Origin: Saccoglossus kowalevskii
Lineage: Eukaryota; Hemichordata; Enteropneusta; Harrimaniidae
Assembly: GCF_000003605.2 (NCBI RefSeq)
Contig: NW_003140811.1
Coordinates: 1,593,025 to 1,628,911, forward strand
Direction: 5' to 3'
Length of the DNA: 35,887 bases
Part shown: in pieces, positions 34,319-35,887 of the stretch
Position numbering within the stretch: the stretch's first letter is position 1
How the letters are laid out: each line of letters begins with the position of its first letter
Made by a program: the position numbers and the translations under genes
The notes under the pieces: model-generated
Told to the model about the DNA's origin: nothing
Seen by the model: the letters and a program-made list of their open reading frames with translations, nothing else
Database searches by the model: none

Positions 34319-35887
34319 ATTCGGGCGATTTATGATAGACACCAGGCTGTTCTTCATACAAGTGTACTGCGCCAATGACACTTTTTTTATTGCTGAGGAT
34401 GTTTGTTCGGTAAGTCATATATCAATCGAATCGATGCGTAGTTATGAATATGATGTATGTCAAAGGTTAAACAAATATGACTGTTTTTTATTATTTTTTA
34501 TTACTTTTTGGAATACGTTTCAATAATGTTCTAACGAAAGTGGATTAGATTTTGAATTCACATAATTTTTGTGAGCAGCATTTACGGCGAGATTTGTGAG
34601 ACTTTGTTCGTATTATGAAACCATGGGAGGATTTTAATATGTAGAATCGCTAATTTGCGAATTACTGGTTTAATAGTTACCCTAATTCCCTAAAATTCTC
34701 AGTGTGACTCAGAGTTAGTTGCGTAATTAACTACTGCGCGAGATAGCGATAATAATTGTGGAAGTGATTGCATAACCAGTATTGTGGGCATCACGACGTC
34801 ACTAACATTATACGTCACGCTTCGTCTAATTCGACCACTCAGGCTGACACAAATGATCAGCCAGAGGCAACACACATTTCAAGACGCTTAATCAACGTTT
34901 TCAACAAGCAGTGAACATAATCTGAGGTTATTACGAAGATACTGCAATGTATGCACGAAGACAGTACAGCGGAGCATCGACTAGCGCGCAGCATCCTCGT
35001 AATGACCTTATTATTATACATTTTCTCCCAAGAATACATCATGGGTATTTCGAAATCCAAGTTTAGAACAGATTTAGCGAACTTCTTTGTGTGGGGTCCG
35101 GTCAAACCCTGGGACGGCCATGTTTTTTTTTATTATTAGAGGACGCTTACACACGTAATCGTTCCATGTTCCGCGTTTCCTGATATAGTAGGATGAAAAT
35201 ACCCCATAAAATACCGCAAAATTACGACACGCTGTAACTTATGACGTTACGGTGACAGATGTAGAATAATATTATTTATTAATATCACACTATAGCATCA
35301 AGAATACTACTCATTACCTCTTAACATGATTTTGTAGTAAAAAACACAATATTAAAGTAAAATTCAATTACATTTATATCTTACATATTACCGGTACTAA
35401 GATGATATGACATTATCCTAACTTCGACAATGTTGCCATGTCACAGAAAGTTGAACTGCTAAAATTGTAAAAAAAAAGTCAAATGCTGCACGTAATTAAT
35501 CATTGTTGAGGTTTTAGGCAGTTTTTTATTCAGTCGTGTTTTCAATTGAACGTTACTTATTTGGTCTGATTACGCATGCGCGTAATAAGTTTAAATACGT
35601 ATAACATATCATAATAAATGTCAGTGAAGCAGTAGTTAACTCTTATTTCCACGAGTGTTTAATATTTGTCTATAAATTCAGAGTTAAAAATAGCAAGAAA
35701 GAAAAAAAATCAAATGATATTGAAACAGGTGTGAACAACGCAATTACTACGTGAATAACGACTGTAGGTCAATACTCTAACCATTATCCCGCCTGTCACG
35801 TGATGCCTTTCTGGATGTTCTGCCACAATCGTCATCTCAAGGTAGATTTTATGTATGCTGTCACAAACGTTACAAATAAAAGAAGAT
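34319..35887. other. Upstream flank of gene C
   Basis: No gene is supported. The stretch should contain the gene C promoter and 5' untranslated region, but I see no convincing TATA/initiator pair. Two in-frame upstream ATGs (34381, 34357) could extend the protein. A GCATGCGC core within an ATTACGC/GCGTAAT inverted repeat near 35570-35587 resembles an NRF1 site; this is weak. Confidence 0.4.

Noticed and set aside
1-35887. CRISPR arrays, operons, prokaryotic promoters or rRNA
   Set aside because: None seen. The repeats present are tandem or inverted with no spacer pattern, and gene structure is clearly eukaryotic.

Overview
The window is animal nuclear DNA. It is AT-rich, its coding sequence is split by canonical GT/AG introns of about 90 bp to 3 kb, and it holds no bacterial-style operons or ribosome binding sites. 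The mix of a multi-copy SLC26 family, many small foldback/terminal-inverted-repeat elements, a non-LTR reverse-transcriptase relic and a Harbinger-like relic suggests an invertebrate, probably marine. I cannot name the clade from sequence alone.

The main content is a cluster of three SLC26 (sulfate permease / prestin family) anion-transporter genes. Gene A (+, 1773-4141) is only the 3' part: the last membrane exon, the linker, the STAS domain and the tail. Its 5' exons are not in the window. Gene B (+, 10646-20115) is complete: 15 coding exons, 879 aa. Gene C (-, 34318-23252) is complete: 15 coding exons, 834 aa. B and C are convergent, an inverted pair tail to tail. All 14 intron positions and phases match between B and C, and the last four match in A, so the three are duplicates of one ancestor. 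Stretches of B and C are nearly identical even at synonymous sites (end of exon 1, all of exon 9) while neighbouring exons have diverged, which suggests gene conversion. All three proteins end in a class I PDZ-type tail (ITRL, STKL, MTKL). The last exon of C encodes only 43 residues and was found by matching the gene model.

Region by region: 1-1772, probable intron of gene A or flank. 1773-4141, gene A exons. 4142-10645, intergenic with two inverted-repeat elements (5762-6900 and 8502-9420). 10646-20115, gene B, whose 3-kb intron 1 carries a decayed reverse transcriptase and a large hairpin. 20116-23251, intergenic with a 0.9-kb TIR element holding a broken Myb/SANT-like reading frame. 23252-34318, gene C, whose introns hold a relic duplicate of exon 11, a (TTACA)n array, a 78-bp tandem repeat with a minus-strand AATAAA in each unit, a 21-bp minisatellite, an unidentified 1.2-kb insert, a cluster of three heat-shock elements with a TATA box, and two foldback elements. 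34319-35887, upstream flank of gene C.

The genes act as paralogous membrane anion exchangers or channels. Substrate (chloride, bicarbonate, oxalate, sulfate) cannot be decided from sequence alone; tail and linker features resemble the animal SLC26A3/A5/A6 branch more than plant or bacterial members.
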